From: Burkholderia catarinensis
Lineage (GTDB): Bacteria; Pseudomonadota; Gammaproteobacteria; Burkholderiales; Burkholderiaceae
Length of the DNA: 64,000 bases
Direction: 5' to 3'
Assembly: GCF_001883705.2 (NCBI RefSeq)
Contig: NZ_MDEQ02000006.1
Location: 124,001-188,000, forward strand
A program made the position numbers and the translations under genes. Shown here in pieces: positions 8,760-16,684 of this stretch. How positions within the stretch are numbered: position 1 is the stretch's first letter; the number at the start of each line of letters is the position of its first letter. The notes below the pieces were generated by a model. That model had not been told where the DNA came from. It searched no databases and worked only from the letters and a program-made list of their open reading frames with translations.

Positions 8760-10972
8760 TGCACGACTCCCGGCACGCGCACGTCGGCGCCCGCGCCGAT
8801 CGAGCCGTCGTCCGGCGGGTTCTTCACCCAGCCGATCGTGTGCAGCTGCACGTCCTCCTCGACCTCCTGGTACGACAGCACCGCCAGTTCCGGCAGCACG
8901 GGCTGCAGGATCGTCTTCACGTAGCGGCGCGCGCCGAGCGCGACCATCACCGCGAGCCGCACGGCGCCCTGCGTATTGCCGTGGCCGCCATGGCCGCCGG
9001 CGCCGGCTGCCTGCGCAGCCTGCACGATCGCGCGCACCTGCTCGCCGATGTCCTGCTTGACCGCGCTCGACAGCGCGAGGAAATTGCCCTGCTTCGTGCG
9101 CATCACCGCGCTCTCGATCCGCTCCTGCAGGTTCTGCTCGAACAGCACGACCCGCAGCTGGCGCGTCGTGCCCGCATGGCGGTCGGTAATCATCCGGCGC
9201 AGGTCGACGCGCACCAGCTCGACCAGCGCGATCACGTCGTCGGGTTCGTTCGGCGCCCACGTGATCAGGCTCTCGAAGATCACGCGCAAATTGCGGATCG
9301 GCACCTGCTCGGCGAGCAGCCGGCGCAGCACCTCGGTGATGCGCTGCAGCGGCACCAGCCGCGTCAGCTCGCCCACGAGCTCCGGATGGTCGCGGCGCAC
9401 GAGATGCACGAGCGCCTGCGTCTCCTGGATGCCCAGCAGTTCGTCCGCGTGCTGGCGCACGATCTGCTCGACGTGCGCGGCGAGCGCGCTTTCGCTCGAC
9501 AGCCACTTGCCGTCCGGCGCGGCGCCGTCGGGCTTGATCCACAGCGCGGTCGCGAACGGGCCGAACGCCTCGGCCGGCTGGCGCTCCGCGCGCTCGGGCA
9601 GCGGCGCGACGCCGTCCCACAGCAGCCAGCCCGGCTTCAGCGCGCCATGCGCGGCGAGTACGTCCTGCAGGTAGATGCGGTACGTGCCGGCCGCAACACC
9701 TTCGTCGTCGCTCAGCGTGATGCGTGGGAACACCGTGCCGATGTCCGCGTCGACGCGCGCCTTCGCGCTCGACAGCGCGGCCTGCAGTTGCGCGAGGTTC
9801 AGCGTGGTGCGCAAGTCGTCGGACAGCGACACCGCGATCAGCGACGTGACGCCCGCCGCGTGCGACACCTTCGCGGGCTGGCCGTCGTCGGACGAACCGA
9901 TGCGTCCCGCGACATGAATCAGGTTGAAGCTCGGCGCGGTCGTCTTGCGTTTGAGCTGCGAGAACGCGAACGCGCCGAGGCCGAACGCGATCAGCGCGAA
10001 CGACCATTTCGGGAAGCCGGGCACGACGAGAAAACCGGTCAGCACGAACGCCGCGATCAGCAGCGCGCGCGGATGCGCGCCCAGTTGCTCGCCGAGCTGT
10101 TCGCCGAGCTGGCGCTGCCGCGCATCGCGCGTCGCGACGCGCGTCGTCACGATGCCGGCCGCGATCGACACGAGCAGCGACGGAATCTGCGACGCCATCC
10201 CGTCGCCCACCGTCAGGATCGCGTAACGCTGCAGCGCCTCGCCGATATCCATCCCGTGCATCAGCGTGCCGACCGCGATCCCCGCGACGATGTTGATGAA
10301 CGCGATCACGAGGCCCGCGATCGCGTCGCCCTTCACGAACTTCATCGCGCCGTCCATCGCGCCGTGCATCTGCGATTCCTGCTCGAGCTTCTCGCGGCGC
10401 TCGCGCGCTTCGTCGGCGCTGATGATGCCCGCGCGCAAGTCCGCGTCGATGCTCATCTGCTTGCCCGGCATCGCGTCGAGCGAAAAGCGCGCACCGACCT
10501 CGGCCACCCGCTCCGACCCTTTCGCGATCACGATGAACTGCACGACGGCGATCACGAGGAACACCACGCCGCCCACCACGACGTTGTTGCCGACCACCAG
10601 CCGCCCGAACGCGTCGATCACGTGGCCCGCGTTCGCGTGCAGCAGGATCAGCTTGCACGACGCGATGTTCAGCGCGAGCCGGAACAACGTCGTGAACAGC
10701 AGCAGCGCGGGAAACGACGAGAAGCTGACCGCCGACGGCACATAGGTCGACACCGTCAGCAGCACGACGCTCGCGGCGAGATTCAGCGAGATCATCCCGT
10801 CGAGCGCGGTCTGCGGCAGCGGCAGGATGAACAGCGCGACGACCGAGACGATGAACGTCGCGAGGAACAGGTCGGCGCGCGGCGACGCGCCCCCGAGACG
10901 CCGCCCGGACACGCCGCGGCCGGCGGAAAACAACCGCTGCCAGTCGCGGGGGAGCGCCTTCGGTTCTGCCAT
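8756..10972 (-). CDS. sctV: T3SS export-gate protein SctV (LcrD/HrcV/FlhA family)
   Basis: 738 aa. Eight-helix N-terminal membrane half with the FHIPEP family signature RLALNIASCKLILLH (98-112) and FSLDAMPGKQMSIDADL (163-179), then a large cytoplasmic C-terminal domain (about 380-738) that forms the nonameric ring receiving chaperone-substrate complexes. Slightly longer than the usual 680-710 aa because of a 30-residue N-terminal extension. The ATG at 10972 starts MAEPKALPRD; upstream in-frame codons up to 11149 lie in the probable promoter and were excluded. First gene of the visible operon. Confidence 0.97.
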   Translation of the reverse strand: MAEPKALPRDWQRLFSAGRGVSGRRLGGASPRADLFLATFIVSVVALFILPLPQTALDGMISLNLAASVVLLTVSTYVPSAVSFSSFPALLLFTTLFRLALNIASCKLILLHANAGHVIDAFGRLVVGNNVVVGGVVFLVIAVVQFIVIAKGSERVAEVGARFSLDAMPGKQMSIDADLRAGIISADEARERREKLEQESQMHGAMDGAMKFVKGDAIAGLVIAFINIVAGIAVGTLMHGMDIGEALQRYAILTVGDGMASQIPSLLVSIAAGIVTTRVATRDARQRQLGEQLGEQLGAHPRALLIAAFVLTGFLVVPGFPKWSFALIAFGLGAFAFSQLKRKTTAPSFNLIHVAGRIGSSDDGQPAKVSHAAGVTSLIAVSLSDDLRTTLNLAQLQAALSSAKARVDADIGTVFPRITLSDDEGVAAGTYRIYLQDVLAAHGALKPGWLLWDGVAPLPERAERQPAEAFGPFATALWIKPDGAAPDGKWLSSESALAAHVEQIVRQHADELLGIQETQALVHLVRRDHPELVGELTRLVPLQRITEVLRRLLAEQVPIRNLRVIFESLITWAPNEPDDVIALVELVRVDLRRMITDRHAGTTRQLRVVLFEQNLQERIESAVMRTKQGNFLALSSAVKQDIGEQVRAIVQAAQAAGAGGHGGHGNTQGAVRLAVMVALGARRYVKTILQPVLPELAVLSYQEVEEDVQLHTIGWVKNPPDDGSIGAGADVRVPGVVQ

Positions 10973-11223
10973 CGTGCCGTTGTCCTGTCGTGTTATCGCC
11001 GGCTGGCACGGGCAATCCTGCCCCTGCCTCGCGGACCGTTGAATGCGATGAGTGTAGCGACGGGTAACGATGGAAAAAGGGATGCACCTCGTAGCGTGAA
11101 AGCGCGTTTCCCGGCGACGATCGGATCGGACTACGAAACCCGGCGGCACGTTCGGGCACGCGTCGCCGGAACCGCTTCCATCGCGCGCCGGGCCGCCGGC
11201 GCGCGCGTCAGGTGCGCGTCAGG
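10973..11223. other. Intergenic region upstream of the T3SS operon
   Basis: About 250 bp between the sctV start and the stop of the LuxR gene on the same strand. It should carry the T3SS operon promoter, but I find neither a convincing -35/-10 pair nor a PIP/hrpII-type pair of TTCG boxes at the expected spacing. Confidence 0.5.
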
Positions 11224-12057
11224 TCAGGACGGCAGCCGCCGCGCGGCGAGGTACGCGAGCTGCGCGCGGTTCTGCACGTTGAAGAGTTTTTCGAGCGAGC
11301 GGATGTGGTGGCCGACCTTGTGCAGCGACGTGCGCAACGCGCTCGCGATCTCCTGGTCGGACAGCCCGTGCACGAGACGGTCGAGCACCTGCTGCTGCTC
11401 GTCGCCGAGCGCGAAGCCGCGCATGCGCGCGATGCGCGCCTCGAGGAACGGCAGCGCGACGCGATGCACCGCGAGGCTCACCGACAGCGCGCCGCCAATT
11501 ACGCGGTCGTCGATCCAGTCGGTGCCGTGCGTCTCCGACGTCACGTTCACCGCGACGCGCAGGTCGAGGCGCGGCGCCGACAGGCCGAAGATCACGCCGC
11601 TGTTCATCGCGTGCGCGCGCAGATGGCCGGCGAGCGCCAGCACCTTGCGGTCGCCGCTGCCCTGCGCGGCCGACTCGATCTCGTCGAGCCGCCACGCGAC
11701 CGGAAAGCCGCTCTGCCGCACCTGCGCGAACCGCGGATCGCTCTCGTACAGCATGCCTTCGATAAACGGCTGCATGAACGTCGCCGGCGCGAGGTCGCGC
11801 AGCAGATGCGCGCACAGGATGCGCCGCCCGATCATTTCATAGGCGCCGTAACCGAGCGTGCTGAATCCGATTTGCCGCAATCGCGCATGGCATTGCGTGA
11901 AATCGACCGGAGCAAGGTCGGTTTTACCGAATCCGATTTGAATGCCGGTAAGAACGTCGCGCTCGATTGCCTGATATTCGTTCGAATAAGCGGCAGCGGC
12001 CGTTATATCGGCTTGTGAGAACCACTCGACGCGTGGTGCGCCGTCAGCATGTGTCAT
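11224..12057 (-). CDS. LuxR-family transcriptional regulator (T3SS-adjacent)
   Basis: 277 aa. N-terminal domain of autoinducer-binding type (about 25-195, with FTQCHARLRQIGFSTLGYG) and a C-terminal LuxR helix-turn-helix (about 210-275; LSDQEIASALRTSLHKVGHHI). It lies directly upstream of the T3SS operon on the same strand and diverges from a second LuxR gene, suggesting control of secretion genes; this is inference. No luxI-type synthase is nearby. The ATG at 12057 is preferred, though a TTG at 12078 is possible and neither has a good ribosome site. Confidence 0.85.
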   Translation of the reverse strand: MTHADGAPRVEWFSQADITAAAAYSNEYQAIERDVLTGIQIGFGKTDLAPVDFTQCHARLRQIGFSTLGYGAYEMIGRRILCAHLLRDLAPATFMQPFIEGMLYESDPRFAQVRQSGFPVAWRLDEIESAAQGSGDRKVLALAGHLRAHAMNSGVIFGLSAPRLDLRVAVNVTSETHGTDWIDDRVIGGALSVSLAVHRVALPFLEARIARMRGFALGDEQQQVLDRLVHGLSDQEIASALRTSLHKVGHHIRSLEKLFNVQNRAQLAYLAARRLPS

Positions 12058-12186
12058 GAGGAGCCCGCCCTTTCCCAATATGTGAAACTGCGCCCCGTCA
12101 CGATCTGGTCTTTTCTTTATGATTTTCTGGTCATCGTTATATGCGTGCGAATATGAAACTTTCGCCGCAATTAGTATTACGGCATA

Positions 12187-12215
12187 TTACGCGTACACAG
12201 GCATTTTTGTACAAT
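12187..12215 (+). promoter_or_regulatory. Weak promoter candidate in the divergent LuxR region
   Basis: A TACAAT -10 element at 12210-12215, preceded directly by TG, lies 125 bp upstream of the second LuxR gene; the region at the -35 distance (TTACGC) is poor. The whole divergent spacer (12058-12340) is noticeably AT-richer than its surroundings. Confidence 0.35.
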
Positions 12216-12340
12216 GCCCCCGCGTTTCGTCAGGGATGACGATCGGCGCATATCAAAACGAAGCTCGATCGCACCGCCGCGAATGCCGTGAACGATACGG
12301 CCGCCGCCAGGCGATGCGCGTCGATTCCGAGGGATGTCTC

Positions 12341-13246
12341 ATGTCCGATATTGCATTGCATGAAGAAGCGGTCGCCCCAAGCTTTTCCCGCCCGCCGCGC
12401 GGGTTGAACACATGCGCGGATGCGCTGCGGGAGCGTACCGTGCAGGTCGTCTGGTGCGACGACGTGAAGCGCGGCGACGTCACGCAGCCGCACGCGCCGA
12501 AGCTCGGCGTCGCCGATACGCTCGCGGATGCGCAGAGCACGGCCGAGCGCAACCGGATCGTCGCGAGCCTGCTGCACCTCACGGGCTTCTCGACGTTCGC
12601 GTACTTCGCGCTCGAATTCGCGCGCGAACGTGTCGAAAGTCTCTACCTGCACGAAGCGTTCACGCCGGCCACCTATCGCGGCGACTACGTGCGGCACAAC
12701 CATCACGACGTCGATCCGCGCACGCTCGGCGCACGCGTAGGCAACATGCCGATCGTATGGGACCTGCAGCAGTTGCGCCGCGAGCATCGCGAACGCGGCG
12801 ACGGCCCGCGCGTGAGCCCGGCCGCGCTCGACGGCTTCCTGCAGACGATGCAGGACGACGGGATGTGCAGCGGCATCATGTATTCGATGGCCGTTCCCGG
12901 CACGCGGCTGCATGCGTTCACGAGCTTCACCGCGCCGCGCCGCACGCGCGAATGGATCACGCCGGCGACGATCGAGCAGGCGCTGTCGATCGGGCTGTCG
13001 GTGCACAAGTTCGCGTCGCCGCAACTGATCTCGACGTCGCGCGAGCGTGCGGTGAACGGGCTCACGCCGTTCGAGCAGGAACTGCTGCTCGGCATTGCCG
13101 AAGGCGCATCCGACAAGGAGATCGGCCGGCGCCTCGACACCAGCGCGCACAACGTCGACTATCACCTGCGCAAACTGCGCAAGCGCTTCGGCGTCGCGAA
13201 CCGGATCCAGCTCACGTACCTGACGTCGAAGCTCGAGCTGATCTGA
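12341..13246 (+). CDS. LuxR-family transcriptional regulator, divergent partner
   Basis: 301 aa. N-terminal sensor-like domain (about 40-225, with HLTGFSTFAYFALEFARERV) resembling the autoinducer-binding domain of its divergent neighbour, and a C-terminal LuxR HTH (about 237-300; LTPFEQELLLGIAEGASDKE, HNVDYHLRKLRKRF). The ATG at 12341 has a GAGGG ribosome site 8 nt upstream; the longer frame from 12119 crosses the promoter region. Its resemblance to the 11224-12057 product in both domains suggests the two arose by duplication. Target genes are unknown; T3SS or the regulator pair itself are the obvious candidates. Confidence 0.88.
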   Translation: MSDIALHEEAVAPSFSRPPRGLNTCADALRERTVQVVWCDDVKRGDVTQPHAPKLGVADTLADAQSTAERNRIVASLLHLTGFSTFAYFALEFARERVESLYLHEAFTPATYRGDYVRHNHHDVDPRTLGARVGNMPIVWDLQQLRREHRERGDGPRVSPAALDGFLQTMQDDGMCSGIMYSMAVPGTRLHAFTSFTAPRRTREWITPATIEQALSIGLSVHKFASPQLISTSRERAVNGLTPFEQELLLGIAEGASDKEIGRRLDTSAHNVDYHLRKLRKRFGVANRIQLTYLTSKLELI

Positions 13247-13286
13247 CGGCGGCGCATCGCTGCTTCCGGAAAACGGACGCGTATAC

Positions 13287-13317
13287 GCACATGCCGGCCT
13301 CGCGGGCCGGCATGTGC
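13287..13317. terminator. Bidirectional hairpin between convergent genes
   Basis: Perfect 13-bp inverted repeat (GCACATGCCGGCC and its complement) with a 5-nt loop between the convergent luxR-type gene and the NRAMP gene. It lacks a T-tract on either strand, so it is a plausible but not classical intrinsic terminator. Confidence 0.55.
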
Positions 13318-13369
13318 GGGTTGCGGCGCGGTGCTGGGTCCGGCGCCGCTTCCTGTCAAACGCGCTGCG

Positions 13370-15016
13370 CTACTTCAGCAGCGTCATCTGCACGACCTTG
13401 ACGATCACGAGACCGACCGCGATCACGAGATAGCCGCGCAGCACGGCCATCCAGATCCGCGTCGCGAGCGTCATGTTCCGCGGCTCGAGCGTTTCGAGCG
13501 GCGGCATGCGCCACGTGTCGCGCAACGAGCGATCGACGGCCGGTTCGACGACGCGCTTGTTGCGGCGAATCAATACCGTTGCGAGATAGCCCGCGATCGC
13601 AAGCACGGTGCCGCCCACCAGCACGTCGACGATCGCTTCGCCGCTGATATCCGGATACATCACCGACGCGGTCAGGATGATCGACAGCAGCACCAGCACC
13701 CAGATCACCGCACCGGTGAACACGTTGAGCTTCGTCGAGTTGATCCACGGGCCGAGCACCTGGCGGTCGTTGCACAGCACCAGCAGAAATACCGTCGCGC
13801 TCGGCAGCAGCACGCCCGCGAGCGTCTGCACGGCTTCGGTCAGCAGGCCGAGCGGGCTGCCCGGAATCAACACGAGCGTGGCCGCGGCCGCGACGATGCC
13901 GAAGTACACGAGATAGAAGCCCTTCGCATCGGACACGCCGCGGTGCAGCGAGTGGCGGATCTTGAACACGTCGCCGATCGCATAGGCGGTGGACAGCGAC
14001 ACGGCCGCCGCGCCGATGATGCACGCGTCGAGCAGCGCCACCGCGAACAGCGTCGCGCTCGTGCGGCCCGCATATCTCTCGAGGCCCGCGATGATGCCGC
14101 CCGCGTCGGTGAAGTTGCCGGCTTCCGGATGCCCGCCGAACAGCGCGGCGCTGAAGCCGATCATCGCGACCGCACCCACCAGCACGAACGCGATGCCGAT
14201 CCACAGGTCGGCCTTTTCATACTTCATGAAGCGCGGCGTGATGCGCTTGTCGATCACGTAGCTCTGCTGGAAGAACAACTGCCATGGCGCGACGGTCGTC
14301 CCGACGATGCCGATCACGAGCAGCATCACGTCCGACAGCTTCGCGTGCGCGGGCCAGTTCGGCACGAAGAAATCGCTCGTCATCTGCGCGACGGGCGGAT
14401 GAATCGATACGAGCACCGGCACGAGCAGCAGGCTCATCACGCACAGCCCGATCGCGAACCGCTCGAAGCGCCTGAAATCGCCGGTACTCACCGCGGCCAT
14501 CGTCAGCGCGGCGGCCACGCACACGCCGGCCACCTTCGGAAGCCCGAAGAAATCGAGCACGAACGTGATGCCGATGAACTCGGTGACGATGGTGAGCGCA
14601 TTGAGCAGGAACAGGTCGATCACGCTGAACGCACCCCAGAACTTGCCGAAGCGCTCGAAGATCAGTCGCGCATGGCCGACGCCCGTGACCGCACCGAGGC
14701 GCAGCACCATTTCCTGGTTCACGTACAGCACGGGCACGAGCAGCAGCAGCGTCCACAGCAGCGTCGTGCCGTAGTTCTGGCCGGCCTGCGTGTAGGTGCC
14801 GAATGCGCCGGCATCGTTGTCGCCGACCATCACGATGAGGCCGGGGCCGATGATCGCGAGCAGCGTGCGCAGGCGCGCCCACCACGTGCCGCGCGCGGCG
14901 GTGTCGTGATGCGCGATCGTGCCGAGCGCGCCGCGGATGTCGCCGACGTGCGCTTCGTCGAGCACGGCGCTGCGTTCGGCGGCGATCGGTGGAGAAACGT
15001 TGGATGGCGTGGACAT
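13370..15016 (-). CDS. NRAMP-related divalent metal transporter (SLC11 family, NRMT-like)
   Basis: 548-aa inner-membrane protein with about 11 hydrophobic helices. The metal-binding motif of helix 1, DPGN in MntH, reads DNDAG (66-70), and the helix 6 MPH motif reads APWQLFF (243-249). These changes resemble the NRAMP-related magnesium transporters (NRMT) more than Mn/Fe-specific MntH, so Mg2+ or a wider divalent range is the better guess. It has an unusual soluble N-terminal stretch (1-45) and C-terminal region (480-525). Two small ORFs with ribosome sites precede it on the same strand. Confidence 0.85.
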   Translation of the reverse strand: MSTPSNVSPPIAAERSAVLDEAHVGDIRGALGTIAHHDTAARGTWWARLRTLLAIIGPGLIVMVGDNDAGAFGTYTQAGQNYGTTLLWTLLLLVPVLYVNQEMVLRLGAVTGVGHARLIFERFGKFWGAFSVIDLFLLNALTIVTEFIGITFVLDFFGLPKVAGVCVAAALTMAAVSTGDFRRFERFAIGLCVMSLLLVPVLVSIHPPVAQMTSDFFVPNWPAHAKLSDVMLLVIGIVGTTVAPWQLFFQQSYVIDKRITPRFMKYEKADLWIGIAFVLVGAVAMIGFSAALFGGHPEAGNFTDAGGIIAGLERYAGRTSATLFAVALLDACIIGAAAVSLSTAYAIGDVFKIRHSLHRGVSDAKGFYLVYFGIVAAAATLVLIPGSPLGLLTEAVQTLAGVLLPSATVFLLVLCNDRQVLGPWINSTKLNVFTGAVIWVLVLLSIILTASVMYPDISGEAIVDVLVGGTVLAIAGYLATVLIRRNKRVVEPAVDRSLRDTWRMPPLETLEPRNMTLATRIWMAVLRGYLVIAVGLVIVKVVQMTLLK

Positions 15017-15133
15017 GATGTGTTCCGTACGGCTAAGGGTTATCCGATGAGCATGCGACCTTGGAATGCGCGCGGGGCAGCCGCTCGAAGGCGGCGGCGC
15101 GTGCGCATGCCGAGGCGCGCTCGGCGGTTCTTT

Positions 15134-15271
15134 TCAGCGGATCAACGATTTCAGCCGGCTCAACAGGCGCGAGAACACCCGCGGACGGACGTCGAACGTC
15201 AGCATCGCGTCGTAGTGGTTGCGCGAATCCGTGACGTGCGGAAGATTCGACAGCAGAAGGCCGAAGTTCAT
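15134..15271 (-). CDS. Small protein (45 aa) upstream of the NRAMP-type gene
   Basis: ATG at 15271 with GGAG 8 nt upstream, ending at a TGA at 15136-15134. The product is 45 aa, starts MNFGLLLSNLPHVTDSRNHY and ends in a basic amphipathic segment (SRLLSRLKSLIR). It has no Cys and no clear membrane segment. It lies 117 bp before the NRAMP-type start on the same strand and probably in the same transcript. I do not recognise a family. It may be a leader peptide, a small regulator of the transporter, or a chance ORF. Confidence 0.5.
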   Translation of the reverse strand: MNFGLLLSNLPHVTDSRNHYDAMLTFDVRPRVFSRLLSRLKSLIR

Positions 15272-15349
15272 GGTCTGGCTCCGTGCGGCGACGGCAGGCG
15301 TGCCGGCCGCGTGGTGGGCGCCGGGCCAGTCCGGGGCCTGAACGACGTG

Positions 15350-15439
15350 TCAGGCTAGTCGGCCGGATTGTCCCTGCGACCCGGGTTCAAAAGGGTCTGT
15401 GTGCAACGGGCATAAGGGACAACTGTCACTGTCGTTCAT
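15350..15439 (-). CDS. Very small CxxC/His protein (29 aa), putative leader peptide
   Basis: ATG at 15439 with AGGAG 6 nt upstream; 29 codons to a TGA at 15352. The peptide begins MNDSDSCPLCPLHTDPFEPG: a CPLC pair followed by two residues and a His, a plausible small metal- or thiol-sensing motif. It precedes the 45-aa ORF and the NRAMP-type gene on the same strand. Good ribosome site and position support translation; function as a leader peptide is inference. Confidence 0.5.
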   Translation of the reverse strand: MNDSDSCPLCPLHTDPFEPGSQGQSGRLA

Positions 15440-16019
15440 CACGGCTCCTGTGCGGTGTTCCAGAGAACACGGTTGGCCACCGTCAGCTTGCGGGCCGGCA
15501 TTCGCGATGCCTGAACGAGGCATGCGCGAACGCGGCCGCCTGCCTGGCGGCGGTGAAACCGGACGGCGCATGCGAAAACGCATCACGCTAACCGGCGCGA
15601 ATCAGGGTGCACGTAGGGAGTTGCTGCGGAGTACTGCTGCGCGCACCGTTTGCCCGGGAGACAAACGGCGGCTTCGATGAGGCGCGGACGTCGGTCGCTC
15701 AGGCGGAAATTTCGTTCGAAGATCGACTACTGCAGGCGTCCAAGGCGGCGGCCCCAAGAGTGAAGATGGCGGATTCTATGGATCGCCCGAAAGTGAAGTC
15801 AACCCCTTGAAACCCCATTTCCCGAAATAAATTTCCCGCTTTACGCGACTGAAAGATTTGCCCTTGAAACGACGCGCCGAAACCTTTCAGCGCGTCACGG
15901 CGCGATCACTGGCCGATGTGTGCGAACAACGGCGCGGCGGCCTGCGCTCCGCTCCTCCTACCCGTCCCGTGCCGCTGCGACGTGCACGCCACATGCCTCA
16001 TCTTTTATGCGTTTTTTAC
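15440..16019. other. Non-coding spacer between the metal transporter and porin transcripts
   Basis: About 580 bp without a convincing gene. The part next to the CxxC ORF (15440-15560) can fold into small hairpins on the minus strand, for example around GCCTCGTTCAGGC and GTGTTCTCTGGAACAC. The middle part (15780-15860) is AT-richer. I looked for yybP-ykoY, M-box and cobalamin riboswitch cores and did not find them. Confidence 0.5.
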
Positions 16020-16049
16020 TTGCACCGCAGCAAAAGTCGCGACTACAAT
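16020..16049 (+). promoter_or_regulatory. Sigma70-type promoter for the porin transcript
   Basis: TTGCAC (16020-16025) and TACAAT (16044-16049) separated by 18 bp. The predicted start (about 16056) lies just ahead of the AAGGGAG ribosome site of the 20-codon leader ORF. Confidence 0.65.
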
Positions 16050-16078
16050 CCGCCCCAATTCATCAAGGGAGTCCCTCC

Positions 16079-16141
16079 GTGGACACATGCTCTAGTTGCA
16101 GTTCGATGCCGGCCCAGGCCGGCCAAGCCATCGCGAGATAG
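16079..16141 (+). CDS. 20-aa CxxC leader peptide ahead of the porin gene
   Basis: GTG start at 16079 with AAGGGAG 7 nt upstream and a TAG stop at 16139. The whole peptide is MDTCSSCSSMPAQAGQAIAR (GTG read as Met), with a Cys-Ser-Ser-Cys pair. It is the first ORF after a good sigma70 promoter, about 20 nt from the predicted transcript start, which is the classical place for a regulatory upstream ORF. The peptide is unlike any leader I know; CxxC suggests sensing of a metal or of thiol state. Confidence 0.5.
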   Translation: MDTCSSCSSMPAQAGQAIAR

Positions 16142-16293
16142 CAGCCAGACGCATGTCTTTCGCCGCTAGCTCGCATTCGTCGGGTTAGCGCGCCTCCTCC
16201 CGGGCCGGCCATTGCCGGTTCGTCCGTCGCACGCTCCGTTATGTTCCACCCTCCGATCGCAGGCCGCGTCATGCGCCCGCGCTCGATCACGTC

Positions 16294-16322
16294 GTCCGGC
16301 CTCCGCCGGACCGGACGGAGGC
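16294..16322 (+). promoter_or_regulatory. Mutually exclusive hairpins over a ribosome binding site
   Basis: GTCCGGC (16294-16300) can pair with GCCGGAC (16305-16311). Alternatively GCCTCCG (16299-16305) can pair with CGGAGGC (16316-16322), which contains the Shine-Dalgarno of the ORF at 16329. The two stems share bases, so only one can form, giving an open or a closed ribosome site. Confidence 0.45.
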
Positions 16323-16328
16323 AGTGTC

Positions 16329-16598
16329 ATGTTCTTCCAATCGTTCGCGGTCAGACTCAAGCGCATCGTGCACGTCGCGTGCGACCATTCGTTCGCATCC
16401 GGCCTCTCGCCGCTCGCGCACGCATTCAGCAACTGGCGCGGCACGGCGCTCGCCTGCATGCCGGCAGCGCCCCGCCCGCTCGACTGCGTGCTGGTCGCCG
16501 CGACGGCGGCCGCGGTCGCGCTCGCCGCGCTGCTGTGCGCGGCGGCGTCACGCCTCGGCTTCGCGCAGGTGTGGCGCGTCGGCGGCTGGCTGTCGTAA
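16329..16598 (+). CDS. Small putative membrane protein (89 aa), unknown
   Basis: ATG at 16329 with GGAGG 8 nt upstream. The product has a basic N-terminal part (SFAVRLKRIVHVA) and one strongly hydrophobic helix near the C-terminus (about 52-72; VLVAATAAAVALAALLCAA), so it is probably an inner-membrane protein. It lies in the leader between the CxxC peptide and the oprB-type gene, 86 bp before the latter, and its ribosome site can be sequestered. No family recognised. The Ala-rich composition is compatible with a chance ORF, but the ribosome site argues for translation. Confidence 0.5.
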   Translation: MFFQSFAVRLKRIVHVACDHSFASGLSPLAHAFSNWRGTALACMPAAPRPLDCVLVAATAAAVALAALLCAAASRLGFAQVWRVGGWLS

Positions 16599-16684
16599 CC
16601 CCGTCGCCGCGCGGCCGTGCCACGCTTCCCGAATCACGTTTGCACTTCGTCAGCCTAACTAATCAAACCGTCAACGGAACCCGC

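Noticed and set aside
5998..9060. 1020-codon plus-strand frame opposite sctD and sctC
   Set aside because: Arg/His-rich translation without any domain, exactly antisense to two clear T3SS genes; a shadow of GC-rich codon use.
10973..11223. PIP or hrpII box upstream of the T3SS operon
   Set aside because: Only an isolated TTCG on the relevant strand; no second copy at the required spacing.
8759..11842. 1027-codon plus-strand frame opposite sctV and the LuxR gene
   Set aside because: Antisense shadow with extreme Arg/His/Gln content and no recognisable motif.
13331..15358. 675-codon plus-strand frame opposite the NRAMP-type gene
   Set aside because: Antisense shadow, highly charged and without hydrophobic core.
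15373..15390. GGTTCAA-like string near 15385 as a tRNA T-arm
   Set aside because: No acceptor stem or anticodon arm can be formed around it on either strand.
15440..15700. Possible yybP-ykoY, M-box or cobalamin riboswitch before the NRAMP-type gene
   Set aside because: I searched by eye for the conserved cores and found none; only generic hairpins are present.
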